Assembly: GCA_036971475.1 (NCBI GenBank)
Contig: JBAIZL010000003.1
Coordinates: forward strand, 103,940,233-104,004,232
Direction of reading: 5' to 3'
DNA: 64,000 nucleotides
DNA from: Prosapia bicincta
Taxonomy: Eukaryota > Arthropoda > Insecta > Hemiptera > Cercopidae
The position numbers were made by a program, and so were the translations under genes. Below, piece after piece: positions 20,749-32,284 of this stretch; within the stretch, counting starts at the first letter, position 1, and each line of letters starts with the position of its first letter. The notes beneath the pieces were generated by a model that saw only the letters and a list, made by a program, of their open reading frames with translations, did no database searches and was not told the origin of the DNA.

Positions 20749-20992
20749 TTGTTGAAAACAAGATTCAATAGTCATAGGAATGAGCTCTGCAGAAAAAGCC
20801 AAGGACTCAGAGAAGTAATTTGTTATAAGGACTAGGTTGTTCAGTAGAGCTTGAAGTTTACGTCGAGACAAGCAATTATTGTGGTCTGCAACTTGAGAAA
20901 ATAAATACTGGTATTTTTCTTGTAATCGAGATGAACACAAACAGACTAAGGCCACTTTAGCTCCCAGCACATTCACTTTGTTTTGGTTTTGC
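20749..20992 (-). CDS. DYTN: Dystrotelin-like gene, EF-hand exon (fourth)
   Basis: A 244-bp exon with acceptor TTTTTTAG before 20992 and donor GTAAGT at 20748-20743; it begins in phase 2 and ends in phase 0. It encodes NKVNVLGAKVALVCLC, then LQEKYQYLFSQVADHNNC and a helix-rich part ending ESCFQQ. The order (K-x-V-L stretch, KY-x-YLF-x-Q-V, then S-C-F-Q) is that of the second EF-hand-like domain in dystrophin-family proteins. The calcium ligands do not form a clear canonical loop, as is usual in this family. Its ends join in frame to 27932-28142 and to 14449-14560. Confidence 0.88.
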
Positions 20993-21009
20993 CTAAAAAA
21001 AGAGTTCAT

Positions 21010-22660
21010 TATAAATGATACAGATAAAATAAGCTATTTATAAAGGAAGAAAAGGTAAAACACATACTGAAAATATAATTTTACAAAAAATTTACAATAC
21101 CTGAAAGCAGCTTTTATTTGTATTTTGCCAAACGAAACAAAACTTGTATGGGAGGTAACAAAAAATGCAGGATTATTTTACAAAATAGATAACTTTATTT
21201 TAGACCAACAATTCATCCTCATCTTCACAGTGCGGTACTTGTCTTACTATTACAAAATTTCTTCATCAGCTTTTGAAATTATTTGTAATTCAGAAACTTT
21301 TCCTAATTTTTCTTATAACATAACAAAACTAAAACTTAGGACTTGAATTTCATTTTTGAGAAATGGAAGGAATTTTATTGAGCACTGTGATTGTCATGTT
21401 ATTTTGGGCCTAAAACTTTTATTTTATAATGTGGTGAAAACAAAAATTAATCAATTTTCAGTTACACCATTGATTTATAGAATGATTGGATTCTGGTGAA
21501 GAAAGATTTCACAAATTCTGCCAGTTTACAATGACCATTCAAGATGTGTACAAACCAGACTTTGATTACAAAAATTTAAACTCTTAATGTGACAGGCCTC
21601 TAAGGACCTATGGAATGATAAGAGTTTTTTTTAACGAGAATGTATAGTTAGCAATATACTTTTTTTACCCAAGATATATTTCTGATAACAACCATGATTT
21701 GCAATTATAAAATCATATAAGAAAATCTTGTAAAGATGGGTTTAATCTAAAACTTCACAAAATTAAAAATAAAATCCTAAATTTTGTTTCAGCAAACATA
21801 CAAATATAAATACCAAGAGTTCACACTAACACGATATTCTTATAGAATTGTGTCTCTTGGAAAACTGATTGCTGTTAATTTATAAAATACTGTATTATAT
21901 AAATTTACCAAATTCATTAGTGATTTTGAACGTCCTAAATTTCTGAAACTTCAAGTAATGCCAATTTATAATACTTCAAAAACTGACTCAACAAGATCAT
22001 CGTAAATTAGATATTAAAAACTGTATTCAATCACATACACCTAATAAATAAAAATTACAAAAAGACACATGGGTTTATAGTCTCAAGATTGTTAAAATAA
22101 TAAATGAATTATAAACATTTGAAATATTTGTTATCCTCTAACTCCTTATACTGTAACTTTCATAATCTCCTTAATCCGAAGTTCTAATGGCATAGGTAAG
22201 CGGGAATATGTCTAACTGGATTGGAATGTATCAGACTAGTAAGGCAAACATAACAATTACATTACCAAAATTGTTTGGGGCAGAGTAATATTAAAAGGTT
22301 TGTGGAATCGGGCCAACCACTTTCAGACACCTTTTAAGATTTATAATATGTGTTGTTATGCCTTTAGGTGTGATTTTAACTAGACTGGCAAAGCAACAGA
22401 CCTATAGACAATGTTTACTTATGTGTAAGGTTTATGGTTGTTTCAATGGTTTAGTAATCACTAACAGTACTTTCTCTTTCATAAACTGTTGGTCACAAAT
22501 ATGAAAAAAAGTAAATAGCTATGATAATCACACGCCGTGCATTCCTTATTTTTTTGTAACATGCAAGTTTGTTCTAAGTAGATTTTAAAAGAGAGGTGTG
22601 CACAAAAGAATTTTCCTTGTTTTTAAATTCCATTAGTAAAAACCAAAACCACAATGGGTC
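21010..22660. other. Intron sequence, no feature seen
   Basis: AT-rich intron 5' of the exon at 20749. Short ORFs only (for example 21125-21346), with no recognisable domain. Confidence 0.5.
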
Positions 22661-22689
22661 GACTGATGTTGGCACTCTCTATGAGTGAA

Positions 22690-23030
22690 TGATTTAAATA
22701 TTGAGATCCTTCAATATTATCCTGTTAGAGGACACAGTTTTATCCCCTGTGACAGGATGTTTGGCCCTATTAAAAGTGCAATCGGGAAATTTGATCGCAT
22801 TTACACACTAATCAGTATATGGAATTAATTTGTAATGCAAAGAAGTCTCGAACTTGTAATATTGTACAACAAATTCAAACTGAAGATATTCTTGATGTAA
22901 AAAAATGATGACCTGCCTACTTTAAGAAGACACTAAAGAGTATGCCTTTTGGGAACCCGCCTGCAAAAGTTCAATTTGCCATAAGTAAATACCTGAACAT
23001 GACATTGATAAAAAGGTGTTGCGTATTGTC
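22690..23030 (+). pseudogene. Remnant of an RNase H-fold transposase-like ORF
   Basis: The plus strand reads RGHSFIPCDRMFGPIK near 22726-22775, then after a frameshift QTEDILDVKK and YFKKT, with stops between. Proteins with this RGHS-x-P-x-DR-x-FG block are abundant in arthropod genomes and behave as mobile-element ORFs; I cannot name the superfamily. No ends were found. Confidence 0.4.
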
Positions 23031-23299
23031 CTGATTTTAATGGCAGCCCAGTTGACTACTCTTTCAAGCTATGTGAATGCAATGATGTACAATTTCCTCT
23101 TTTAAGAACTTATGATGGAATAGTGCCTATAAAAAAAGGGAAGCATCAAGACACGTTGCCAAAATAATCCAATATATACTGACAAACACAAGGCTTTCTA
23201 CAAAGAATGTTTGTCCTCACCCACTACTGACTTGGAAATAATGACAAATGAGGACAATGATGATGTCTGATTGAAGGCAATGAACTATGTGTGTTGAGG

Positions 23300-25415
23300 A
23301 AAATTTATATTTAAATCTTATGTAAAAAATAATGACTGAAATTGCACCAGAGAAAATATATAATATTAGTGCTTTATTAGTGAGAATAATTTTGTAGCAA
23401 AATACAACTCTATTGTTGCCAGGACAATTACTTTATGTCTGCTGGATAGAGATTAATTTGTTACACAATGAGTTGAAATACATTTACGTTATATTGTAAT
23501 TTATAATATAAAAAAAGTATTATATTTAAAAAAATAGTCGTTTGTAAACTACTGTACTAAAATATAACTTAAGCTTAACATTACTTTATCTTACATTAGC
23601 TTTAAATATTTCAGGCGTTAAGTCCTACAATGTAGGAATAAAGTATCATTATACTTTGTTTTGTACATTAAATATCATGAATACTTTGTGAAGTAATAAT
23701 TTCCAAAGGCACAGATGAATGGCATGCAAGCAATACTTCCCATCAAGCCAGAAGGTTGGATGCATACCAAAAATAAAAAAGTTGTACTCCGAGCGTTAGA
23801 TTAGGTATGTATCTCCGCTGAAATATTCACTGCTCTGCTACCTCAGGGATATTTTTAAAAAGTATTTGGTGAGAAAAACTTAAGAAACTTGATTATTCAC
23901 TATGTTGCCACATACTTGACTTATTTATAAGTCATAAAATCTCAGTATGTCACAATAATATGTGGTCTAAATAATCACAAAATCTTAATAATTTAGAAGA
24001 ATTTACAGACTTAACACATTATGTGCTATATGTATCTGATGTATCAGAGTTCAAACCTCAGGAGTGTTTAGCATTTGGTTCTATAATTACCTATGTATCG
24101 TTTATTGGAACTGCAATAGCAATACATTGAAAGACACTTGTACAGATTTCTACTCACCCCAGTAATATTTTTATATAAAACACATATGTTTACATTTTAG
24201 TTATATTTACAAAATATTTATCCACCCATCACTCACAAACTTGTAACATTTTTACAAGTTTTTTTATCAGGTGACAAAACAAATGTCCTAACAAAGCCCA
24301 TATTATGGTCTGAAGCTGAACATGTGAATATGTGTTTGCAGAATATGCAAACATAAACAAAAAAATGCACTAAAAAGCATTAAAAAAAAATAATAATAAA
24401 GAGCATTAGTAAAACAATAAAGAAAGATAAAGTAGTTTACAGAATCCGGTAAAATCAAGATAGCAAAAAACATCATACACTATGAAAAGTGGAAATCTAG
24501 CACTACATAGCGACAATAAACACAAAATCACTTGCATTAGGAGCTTAGCTCTTACTCAAAATTATGTTTTCATTGGACTGTGGATCACAACTGATTGAAA
24601 TGTTTCTGGCACTAGAACACCATTGCATAGGATCCAATGCATGCTGGACTACTGAGCCACACTAACACTGCTACTTTTTCCTAGAATAGAACTTGAAAGA
24701 AATATTTGGCACTATAAATGTAAGGTCTACATTCTCTAAAATATTTTAAGCTGGAAATAATTTACAATAGAAATAAATACATATATTTTCTAGTAGTAGA
24801 CTAAAAAAACCAAACTTTAGTAACAGAAATTCTTTTCCTGAAATAAATCCGATTTTAAACAACCAATATTTTGAGAAAAACAAGGAAAATTTAGGTCTGC
24901 CTACAATATACACTTTTCTAAGCACTGTAGAGATCCACTATTAGTTTATAGAATAGTAGGGTAAACAAAAACTTTGTTTCTTCTACTCTTAAAAAAAATA
25001 ATAAAACCTGAACGCAGTAAAGGAACCCTGCCAACTTACCTTGGCATATAGGCTTATTGACAGTGAAGAAAATGAAAATCAAAGGGAACATAAAGAGTTT
25101 TATATATGTAATCTGATTCCCCAGCGCTATTTCTTAATGGAATAGAATTAATGAGGTTTATCTCCTTTATAATAAATTCTTTTATGAAAACCATCAAGGG
25201 TAAAAGTTGACAGCAAAAGCTTGATTTTTTTTCTTTTTTGCATGTTACTCAAAATAAAATACTATAAACGATAACAAATGAATTTGTAATAAAATTAATT
25301 TAATTGTGAACGCTTCTAATTTTAAAAAGAAATAATAGAACACAACCTGAATTGATATCAGAAAGTATAAAACAAAAATTCCTTTAAAAATAGACATGAT
25401 TTTATTCCACGTTCA
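23300..25415. other. Intron sequence, no feature seen
   Basis: AT-rich, no long ORF, no clear repeat; between the exons at 20749 and 27932. Confidence 0.5.
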
Positions 25416-25419
25416 AGTA

Positions 25420-26698
25420 CGAAGGGAGTCTGAAAAGTTCTTGGCCACACCAAGAGAGGGCAGCACTAGACGGATAATGTTTCCCCACCATGTTGTTACA
25501 ACTTTTATTAGACGCCTTGCACAATACCATCCCATTCTATCTGGCAATTGTGAGTAGGCAGTTGTTTAATTTGGTCACACGTGTTTTGTTGAAAATGAAA
25601 AACTTGAGTATCGTGCAGTGATTAAATTCTTTGTAAAAGAAGGTTTAACACCGACAGAAATTCATTCGAGGTTTGTAAACGTGAATGGTAACTCTTCTCC
25701 TTTATTTTCCCTCTGAAGAAATGGGGAGCCGAATTTAAACGTGGTTGTGAAAATATGCAAGATGATCCGCTTGAAGGTCTTCCAAAAAGCAGAAATTCAT
25801 CAGGAATCGTCGAGAAAGTGCATGGTATGGTTTTAGAAGATCAGCAAATGAAAGTGTGTGAGGTTGCTAATGCCATTAGTATATGACAAGAACAAGTTAG
25901 TTAAATTTTACAAGAACTGCACATGAAAAAGCTTTGTGCAAGACACGGTGCATTCTCACTGCAGACAAAAAACGCATTCACACACAACTTTCCAATCAGT
26001 GTTTGGCGTGTTTTACTAAAAACAAGAGTGACTTTTTGCTTTGATTTGTGGCAATGGATGAAACATGGATTCACCATTACACATCTGAGTCCAAACAACA
26101 ATCCATGCAGTGGACAGAAGCTGGTTATTTAGCAGGGCCGAAGAAGAATATGCTCATGCATGTGGCGTTGGTTTTTTGAGATGCAAAAGGAATTCTGTTA
26201 ATCAACTATCTTCAAAAGGGTAAAACAATAGGGAATACTATTCTAACCTTCTTAAAAACCTTGATGCAAAGATTTGAGAAAACAGACCCGGTGTACAGAA
26301 AAATAAAATCATCTTCTATCATGACAATGCACCAGCCCACAAAAGTCCTGAGGGATTTGCATTATGAATTGCTGGACAATCCACCTTATTCTCCAAATTT
26401 GGCTCCCTTGAACTTACATCTTTTCCCAAAATTGAACATCGTCCTCCGTGGTAGTTTTTTGTCTAAAGAAGAAGCGATTCTGGCTGTAGATGGGTACTTT
26501 GCTGGACTTATGGAAGAACACTAAAGGACTGGGATAATGGCATTGGAACATATCACTGGATTAAATGTATCATGGCATTTGAACATCGCTGGATGAAATA
26601 TATCACATTAAAGGAGACTATATTGAAAAATAAATAAGTATTGAAACCGTAAATTGTTATTTTCATTATTAGGCCTAGAACTTTTCAGACTACCCTCG
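25420..26698 (+). mobile_element. mariner DNA transposon (irritans/mellifera-type), inactive
   Basis: TA duplications at 25418-25419 and 26699-26700 enclose inverted termini of about 27 bp (CGA(A/G)GG then AGTCTGAAAAGTTCT). The length of 1279 bp is normal for mariner. It lies on the opposite strand to the host gene, in the intron between the exons at 20749 and 27932. Confidence 0.9.
25585..26524 (+). pseudogene. mariner transposase pseudogene
   Basis: Pieces in several frames follow the mariner order: EYRAVIKFFVKEGLTPTEIHS (helix-turn-helix, 25598 on), VKKWGAEFKRG, VHGMVLEDQQMKV, then the catalytic blocks. The first Asp is in AMDETWIHHYT (near 26054), the second in YHDNAPAHK (near 26320). 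The third block reads YSPNLAPLN where mariners have a final Asp (DD34D), so the catalytic Asp has become Asn. There are stops at several places and at least three frameshifts. Not functional. Confidence 0.85.
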
Positions 26699-26700
26699 TA

Positions 26701-27925
26701 ATTTATACTTTTTTTACAATTTATTAACAAAGTAACTGTTTAGAATAGATTTTATAATTTAAAAAAATAATAAATCACCTTAGCCTAAAGATGAATGCAG
26801 TAAATGACTAGGCAGAATGTTAAATCTGCTATTGCTATACAATGTCAGTTTAGACATAAATGGAACACAACTTGCTTGGCTTATTATTATTTACTTTACA
26901 TAGAGAAACAATTTTTTAAAATATACTTATTTAACCAAATCTATTGTTTAGTATACACCAAAACTTAATACTTTGTAAGTATATATATTAATATAGCTCT
27001 ATAGTAATGTATTATAACTTCTGTATAGTAATATTAGGCATGCAGTAACTTCTGAAGAATAAGTTAATAAATTATTGTTTTAAAAATAAGATATTTGTGG
27101 TGAATGACATGGGTTTTAACCACCCTGATTTTCAACATTTAAAATAATTTCATTATTGTTTGGAATGTATTCTTGAATAGCATAAACGTGTAAAACAAAC
27201 AAAAAAGTTGAAGTTTGTTGGAGTAACTGTCAAATAATATCAAATTAAGTGTATCTTGCTTTGTACTTCTACTAAGTTCTGTGTGCTATAAAAAAAATCT
27301 TAAAGAGCATTGCTTCAGAAGTAGGAATATGAAAAAAATAGAATAAATTTAAAGGTTACTTTAAATCAATAGTGGAACATGATTCCGCTCTATTAAAAAT
27401 TGTAAACATTGATATATTATAGCTCTTATAATTACTCTAAACAGGGTTTAGCTTTCCAAAAGTTATACAAGCATCTTAGAGGTTATAGACCAATAAAGAA
27501 CAATAATTTTTGTCAACTACACTTTAGATTATCTTAAAAAGCCAAAAATAATTACTTTAAACAAATTATTAGTTTCCTTTCCAACCATCTTGAAAATTAT
27601 ATGTAAGATAATTATTGGAGTGCATAAAAAACACGGCTTCATAGAAAAGATATATAAAAAAAGCTAAAGCTATTATACTGAATTAATTATTCTCTTGAGC
27701 AACTATGACATATAAATCTTATCCTTGCAGCGAAGATGGTTACCTCGTATGTTGATTTATAGTAGATTAATTATTATTTTTATTGCGATTATTTGGGTTT
27801 TTATTTGTCTGTAGTCAATGATATTAAGACTAATAAAACGATGAACAACTATAATTAATCTAAACATATATAAACAGAATTAGATGACTAAAAAGTATTC
27901 CTAACAAAAACTTCTTATAGTAAAA
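26701..27925. other. Intron sequence, no feature seen
   Basis: AT-rich, no ORF above about 60 codons and no repeat recognised. Confidence 0.5.
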
Positions 27926-27931
27926 ACTTAC

Positions 27932-28142
27932 GTGTCGTAAATGTCGAGTAAGAAACTTAGAGTCAGTTGAGTACAAATGTTGACTGGGATTCGATGTCCT
28001 GTCACTTCTTTGGAAGCTGCAAAAAATATATCAGATATGATTGCCTCCAGTTCTGAATAATCTAAAGTAAGACTGTTTTCAGTGGCCTGAATGCGATGTC
28101 GTTGAAATACTCCTGAAAATACTCCAAGCCGGACATACTCCA
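27932..28142 (-). CDS. DYTN: Dystrotelin-like gene, first EF-hand-like exon (third)
   Basis: A 211-bp exon with acceptor GATTTCAG before 28142 and donor GTAAGT at 27931-27926. It starts in phase 1 and ends in phase 2, and both junctions fit the neighbouring exons. It encodes EYVRLGVFSGVFQRHRI, a helical middle (DYSELEAIISDIFFAASKE) and VNICTQLTLSFLLDIYDT. The last part corresponds to the CxxxxLxxLLxVYDT stretch at the end of the first EF-hand-like domain in dystrophin. A 17.1-kb intron full of mobile DNA separates it from the exon at 45272. Confidence 0.88.
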
Positions 28143-28666
28143 CTGAAATCATTTTACAAACCATCATAAAAAATTCACCTAATAGTTAATATTTAGAAAT
28201 ACAAAGTAAATAATTTACAAATGTTAATAAATGCATTTTATTTTATTAATGCTATGTATAAATGCAATGGTTACACCCACATATCAAAGATGAATATTTC
28301 TGTCATTAAATACACATAATTTTCAACTTAATTTAATTTCCTAATAAATAGTTAATTTAATTTAATGAAAATAGTGAGAATTTCCATGACCTAATATAAT
28401 CTAACTCGGTCACATAAAATTTCACAATATTTCTATGACTAGCAAACTTTAGTTAGTTATGGAAATTACAGAAATGTACTAAATGTATATGTTCAGTATG
28501 TTGCATAAAATGAACAGACTTGCATAAATTTATAATAATAATTACTGAGTTCGTTTATCTTGAAAATAGATTTGACTATTTCTGCCAGTTTTGTATGATC
28601 ATGCAAGATAAACAAGACTGAACTCTGAACTTCTTGAAGATTAATTTTACCCCTCCTTAAATAAAT
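28143..28666. other. Intron sequence, no feature seen
   Basis: AT-rich spacer between the exon at 27932 and the TTAA-flanked repeat. Confidence 0.5.
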
Positions 28667-28670
28667 TTAA

Positions 28671-29749
28671 CACTTTAGCTGCAGCCATAATATCTGCGTT
28701 TTCCCAGATTATTGCCAAAATATTTTAAGCTTTTTTTAAAAATAATGTGTACTTATTTTTTGTTCTCCTGTCATACATAAATAGGAAAATATGTTTCTTA
28801 TCATAATATACATAAACACATGTCGGGACAATTGGTCCGACAGTTTTTTAATAGAATAAATGATACCTAAATAAACTTTGTCGGGCCAATTGGTTCCACA
28901 TAGTTTTCTCATATGTGCACTGTCTTAATACTTTTGGTTTTTTGTGTGTAAACAATAAACAACAAAACCACAATTCCATGTAGCTGACTGGCAAGAAAAG
29001 TGTGTTGACATTTATCACGAAGACATGTAAACGTGCCACATGTGATTCACAAGTGAGTTTATAAATATTTTGTATAGAGAATGAGAGTGTAGACATGTTC
29101 ACTTTCTAATAAGTAATGCTCAAGATAAATGTTATACACAATTCATAGCAAATAAAATATTTAAAACTTAATAATTTACTTTTTAAGAAATTTATGTATT
29201 AATTTATTTCCTGTAAGAATGAGTTTATCAAAGTGTATCAATGTTTGCAGTTAGCTTCAACCAAGTCAATTTTTATTAATTATTTTACAACTAAATTTAA
29301 TATTTAGTAAATATTTCTGTCTTTTTTAAGTCTTGTAAAATTTTTAAAACAATAAAAATCAATATAATACATCATTAAAAATTATTTATTTTATTATTAA
29401 AGTGTATAAAGTTAAACTTCTTTCAATGAAACAATTTTTTTGGTTGAATAATCAACTTAACTTTACTAAAATGACTAACAAATAAGTGTGTTGGGTTGTA
29501 ACTCCTGTAAACTATCTCCTATAAAAACATAATTTTTATAATGCCTTGGACATTTCTATCAAACAAAAAGCACTAGTTTTGTTAAGTAGTATGAAGCTTT
29601 TTGTTTAATACCGTGCATTCATTTTTCCAAAAGCAGCAACACTAATTTGAGTAGTACTAATAAACATAAAACAACAATGTCGGGCGTAGTGGCCCAATAG
29701 TTTTCGGTTCTCCCTATTGGGTCATTGGCTCGACGAGGCAGCTAAAGTG
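28671..29749. mobile_element. piggyBac-like non-coding element, copy 2 (both ends)
   Basis: Begins CACTTTAGCTGC after TTAA (28667-28670) and ends GGCAGCTAAAGTG at 29749, giving a 13-bp inverted terminus with one missing base. Near both ends GTCGGGC(C)-type motifs occur (28878, 29682). The right side lacks TTAA. No transposase frame is present. Copy 1 is at 18941. Confidence 0.7.
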
Positions 29750-30190
29750 GCTCAAAGATCTTGGTCACCAAGTTGTGCTATACTATAAGATTCTACCATA
29801 TTGTCCCTAATCTGATAAAGCTGTAGACCCTATTGTTTGGATTTCTCAGGGATATAACGAGTTGTTCTTCATAGCAGAACACACTCTAATCATTATTAAT
29901 GACATTTAATTTAAAACTTTTGGTTGGATTTAAGATTTTATAGTTCATTTGATGTTTTTTTTAGTACATATTAAGAGACTTCTCTAAAATTTTGGTCTCT
30001 TTCAGTAGCTACAACTGATTTTTGAAGCTATTCAATTTTAAAAATTAATGCTTGAAAGCTATATAATAATGAAATAATTATATAATAATGAAATTTATAA
30101 AATATTCTACACGTATAAAATTTTAAATAATAATTGCACTGCCTTGTGAGTTAAGGTTATGAATAAATAAGTAACTATATATGAACTCAT
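29750..30190. other. Intron sequence, no feature seen
   Basis: AT-rich, with a duplicated TATATAATAATGAAAT block near 30060-30095. Confidence 0.5.
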
Positions 30191-30206
30191 AAAACAATAT
30201 ACTTCA

Positions 30207-30252
30207 TTGTCATACATGTTTCGATGACTTATGTAATCATCATCAGTGACAA
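30207..30252 (-). ncRNA. Hammerhead ribozyme candidate with all three stems
   Basis: Minus strand, 46 nt. Stem I TTGTCA pairs perfectly with TGACAA at the two ends. CTGATGA is followed by one unpaired T, then a 6-bp stem II with one mismatch, GAAA, minimal stem III ACA/TGT and cleavage base A. The short stem III and extra base after the first box match the other PLE motifs in this window. The surrounding sequence is probably a relic of a PLE terminal repeat, although no coding part is near. Confidence 0.65.
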
Positions 30253-30259
30253 CTCTACA

Positions 30260-30892
30260 AACTTACATTTGCAAATAAACAGGTGATGCATAGCACATCT
30301 TATTTATACACAAAGGTTAGAACCGGATCGAGGCGTGGCTATAGAGTTATTGAAAATTTTAATTAAAGATGCAGTCGACCTTACAAAGTAGAAAGTTTGA
30401 ATAACTTATTTTTAAAGGTTTGCACTTCTCTGCAAAATAAAATTTATTTTATTTGAAAAACTTCTTACAAACTTCCCTTAACCTTTTAATCGTGATAGGT
30501 AATATGATGTTCCACCTAGAATTGTTGTGTTGCTCTACATAGTATGTTATTTCTAAACCCATCTATGAAATTCGTGTAGTTATTACTCTCAATTGGTATA
30601 GAAATGAACCTATGAACTGTATTTAGTTTGACATATTGTCATTAGGTACCAAACTTACTCTGCATGATGGAAATAGTTTTTTGTTACATTTTAAGGTCAA
30701 GTAATCCCTGTTATTCGTGGGGGTTACGTTGACCGAACTTACCGTAAATACTGAAACCAACTGTTTTGGAAATGGAAGGGTTACAATCACCATAAAAAAT
30801 GTTAACATTATTTACAGCTATACTTTAAACTTACAAAACAGTATGGTATATTTATGTACTACATAATTAGATAAAAAATTTAATATTGTATA
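30260..30892. other. Intron sequence with a Tigger-terminus-like trace
   Basis: At about 30698-30735 the text AAGTAATCCCTGTTATTCGT and a following GGGGGTTACGTT resemble the termini of Tigger-type elements. No partner terminus was identified. Otherwise unremarkable. Confidence 0.35.
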
Positions 30893-30897
30893 CTTAT

Positions 30898-31672
30898 TGT
30901 TGGAGTCAGCTTTGGTAGATTAAACAGCTCCAGTATCAAATTCAATCAGCCTGTGCCTTGTCTATTCGATAGCTCAATCTATGGTTTATCGTCGATAGTT
31001 TAAGACCACGTTGTCCCTTGCCGCGCGCGCCTAATCCCCACCCTAACACAGTTCTCTCACCCCCAGTCTTTTGCTTGCCGTAGACAGACCAGCACGTCCG
31101 TTGCGGGTTTAACCTTATTCGCCAACCTCGTGGACGTTAAGTTCGCCCCGCGTATGTCTAAATTTAAGTGTTTCGTATTGTATTTGCTTTATATGCTCGT
31201 TAACCGTGAAAGTGTACATTATTTAGTCCAAGTGCCGTGTTCGAATGCACCGTTAACCTCGCCGTTACAAGCCGCCGTTACGGAGTCGCTCGCAATCATT
31301 TAAATACTTATTTCAATTGTGAATAGTAGTAGAATTGAACTCCGTTTGTTAAGTTTTACAGCACGAGCCGTCTGACCATCGCCACTCCACCCAGGGCCCT
31401 GCTGCAGAAGTCCAGAAGACATCAAACCTACCGTGCACGTAACCCCTTTGTTCAGCTTAGGGTAAGTGTTAATCAGTTCCAAATACTTTTAGCATAAACT
31501 TGTGCCTATTTTTCCCGAGGCTTAATTAGTGATAAACACTGTTTATTTGTCGATTAGGCATTTTTGCCGCCAGCCTTAATTTTATTCATGTACAATTTCA
31601 ATCACAATAACGACCGCGACTATCTCTCTCTTTCGTCTTCTTTCTAATATTTTAGCGGAGCTGACGCCTCCA
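30898..31672 (+). repeat. 5' LTR of BEL/Pao element 2
   Basis: 775 bp with TG...CA borders. Contains the GC-rich GCCGCGCGCGCC block near 31020, and GGTAAGT near 31460 that could act as a splice donor. One difference from the 3' LTR was seen. Confidence 0.93.
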
Positions 31673-31675
31673 TTT

Positions 31676-31693
31676 TGGTCCCGCCGTGCCGGA
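31676..31693 (+). promoter_or_regulatory. Putative primer binding site of BEL/Pao element 2
   Basis: TGGTCCCGCCGTGCCGGA starts three bases inside the 5' LTR, with TGG to pair with a tRNA CCA end. The tRNA is not assigned. Element 1 has the related TGGTCCCCAC. Confidence 0.5.
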
Positions 31694-32284
31694 TTTTTTG
31701 CATTGCAGCGACCTATGGATATTTAAAGTGCAAAGAACAAGTGTTAAAGTTCTCAGTAACCTCGAAACTTATTCAGTTTTAATACCAAGGCATTTGCTTT
31801 ATAAATAAGTTTATTAGTGATTATAAGTGTTATTTATTGTGCGAACAATTTCGAAGCGTGTCAAATTTCATAGTAATAAGCTAAGTTGCAAGCATTACGT
31901 AATCCTGTGTAATTTCCCGCTTCCCTTTCCTTGTCTAATTCAATACGCAGTAGTGACGTCACAAGCTGTAGCGTGCAGCCACTTTCCGTTACTGTCAGCA
32001 GATTTATGGGACACCTGCGCAGATAAGGAACACTTGACTAAACAAGATAGGCTCAATATTGATCCGTGAAAGCTACACTGTAGATTTATCCTGTTCAATA
32101 AGGAAAACTTGCAGCCGTTCTAATCTAATGCTTATGATTTGTAAAACGTTATGTCTTTTATTAACTTTATTATACAGTCCACTTTTCGTAATTAAATGTA
32201 CCATTGTGTAGTCATTAGGTTTGGTTTAAACATAATTGCAATTTAATTTAAATTTTGTTTTTTGTTAATTTAAATTTTGTCACG
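31694..32284 (+). other. 5' untranslated leader of BEL/Pao element 2
   Basis: 590-base leader with short ORFs only (for example 31827-32069) before the Gag start. It would contain packaging signals, which I cannot locate. Confidence 0.6.

Noticed and set aside
26261..26524. Plus-strand ORF as a host gene
   Set aside because: It lies inside the mariner and matches the end of its transposase.
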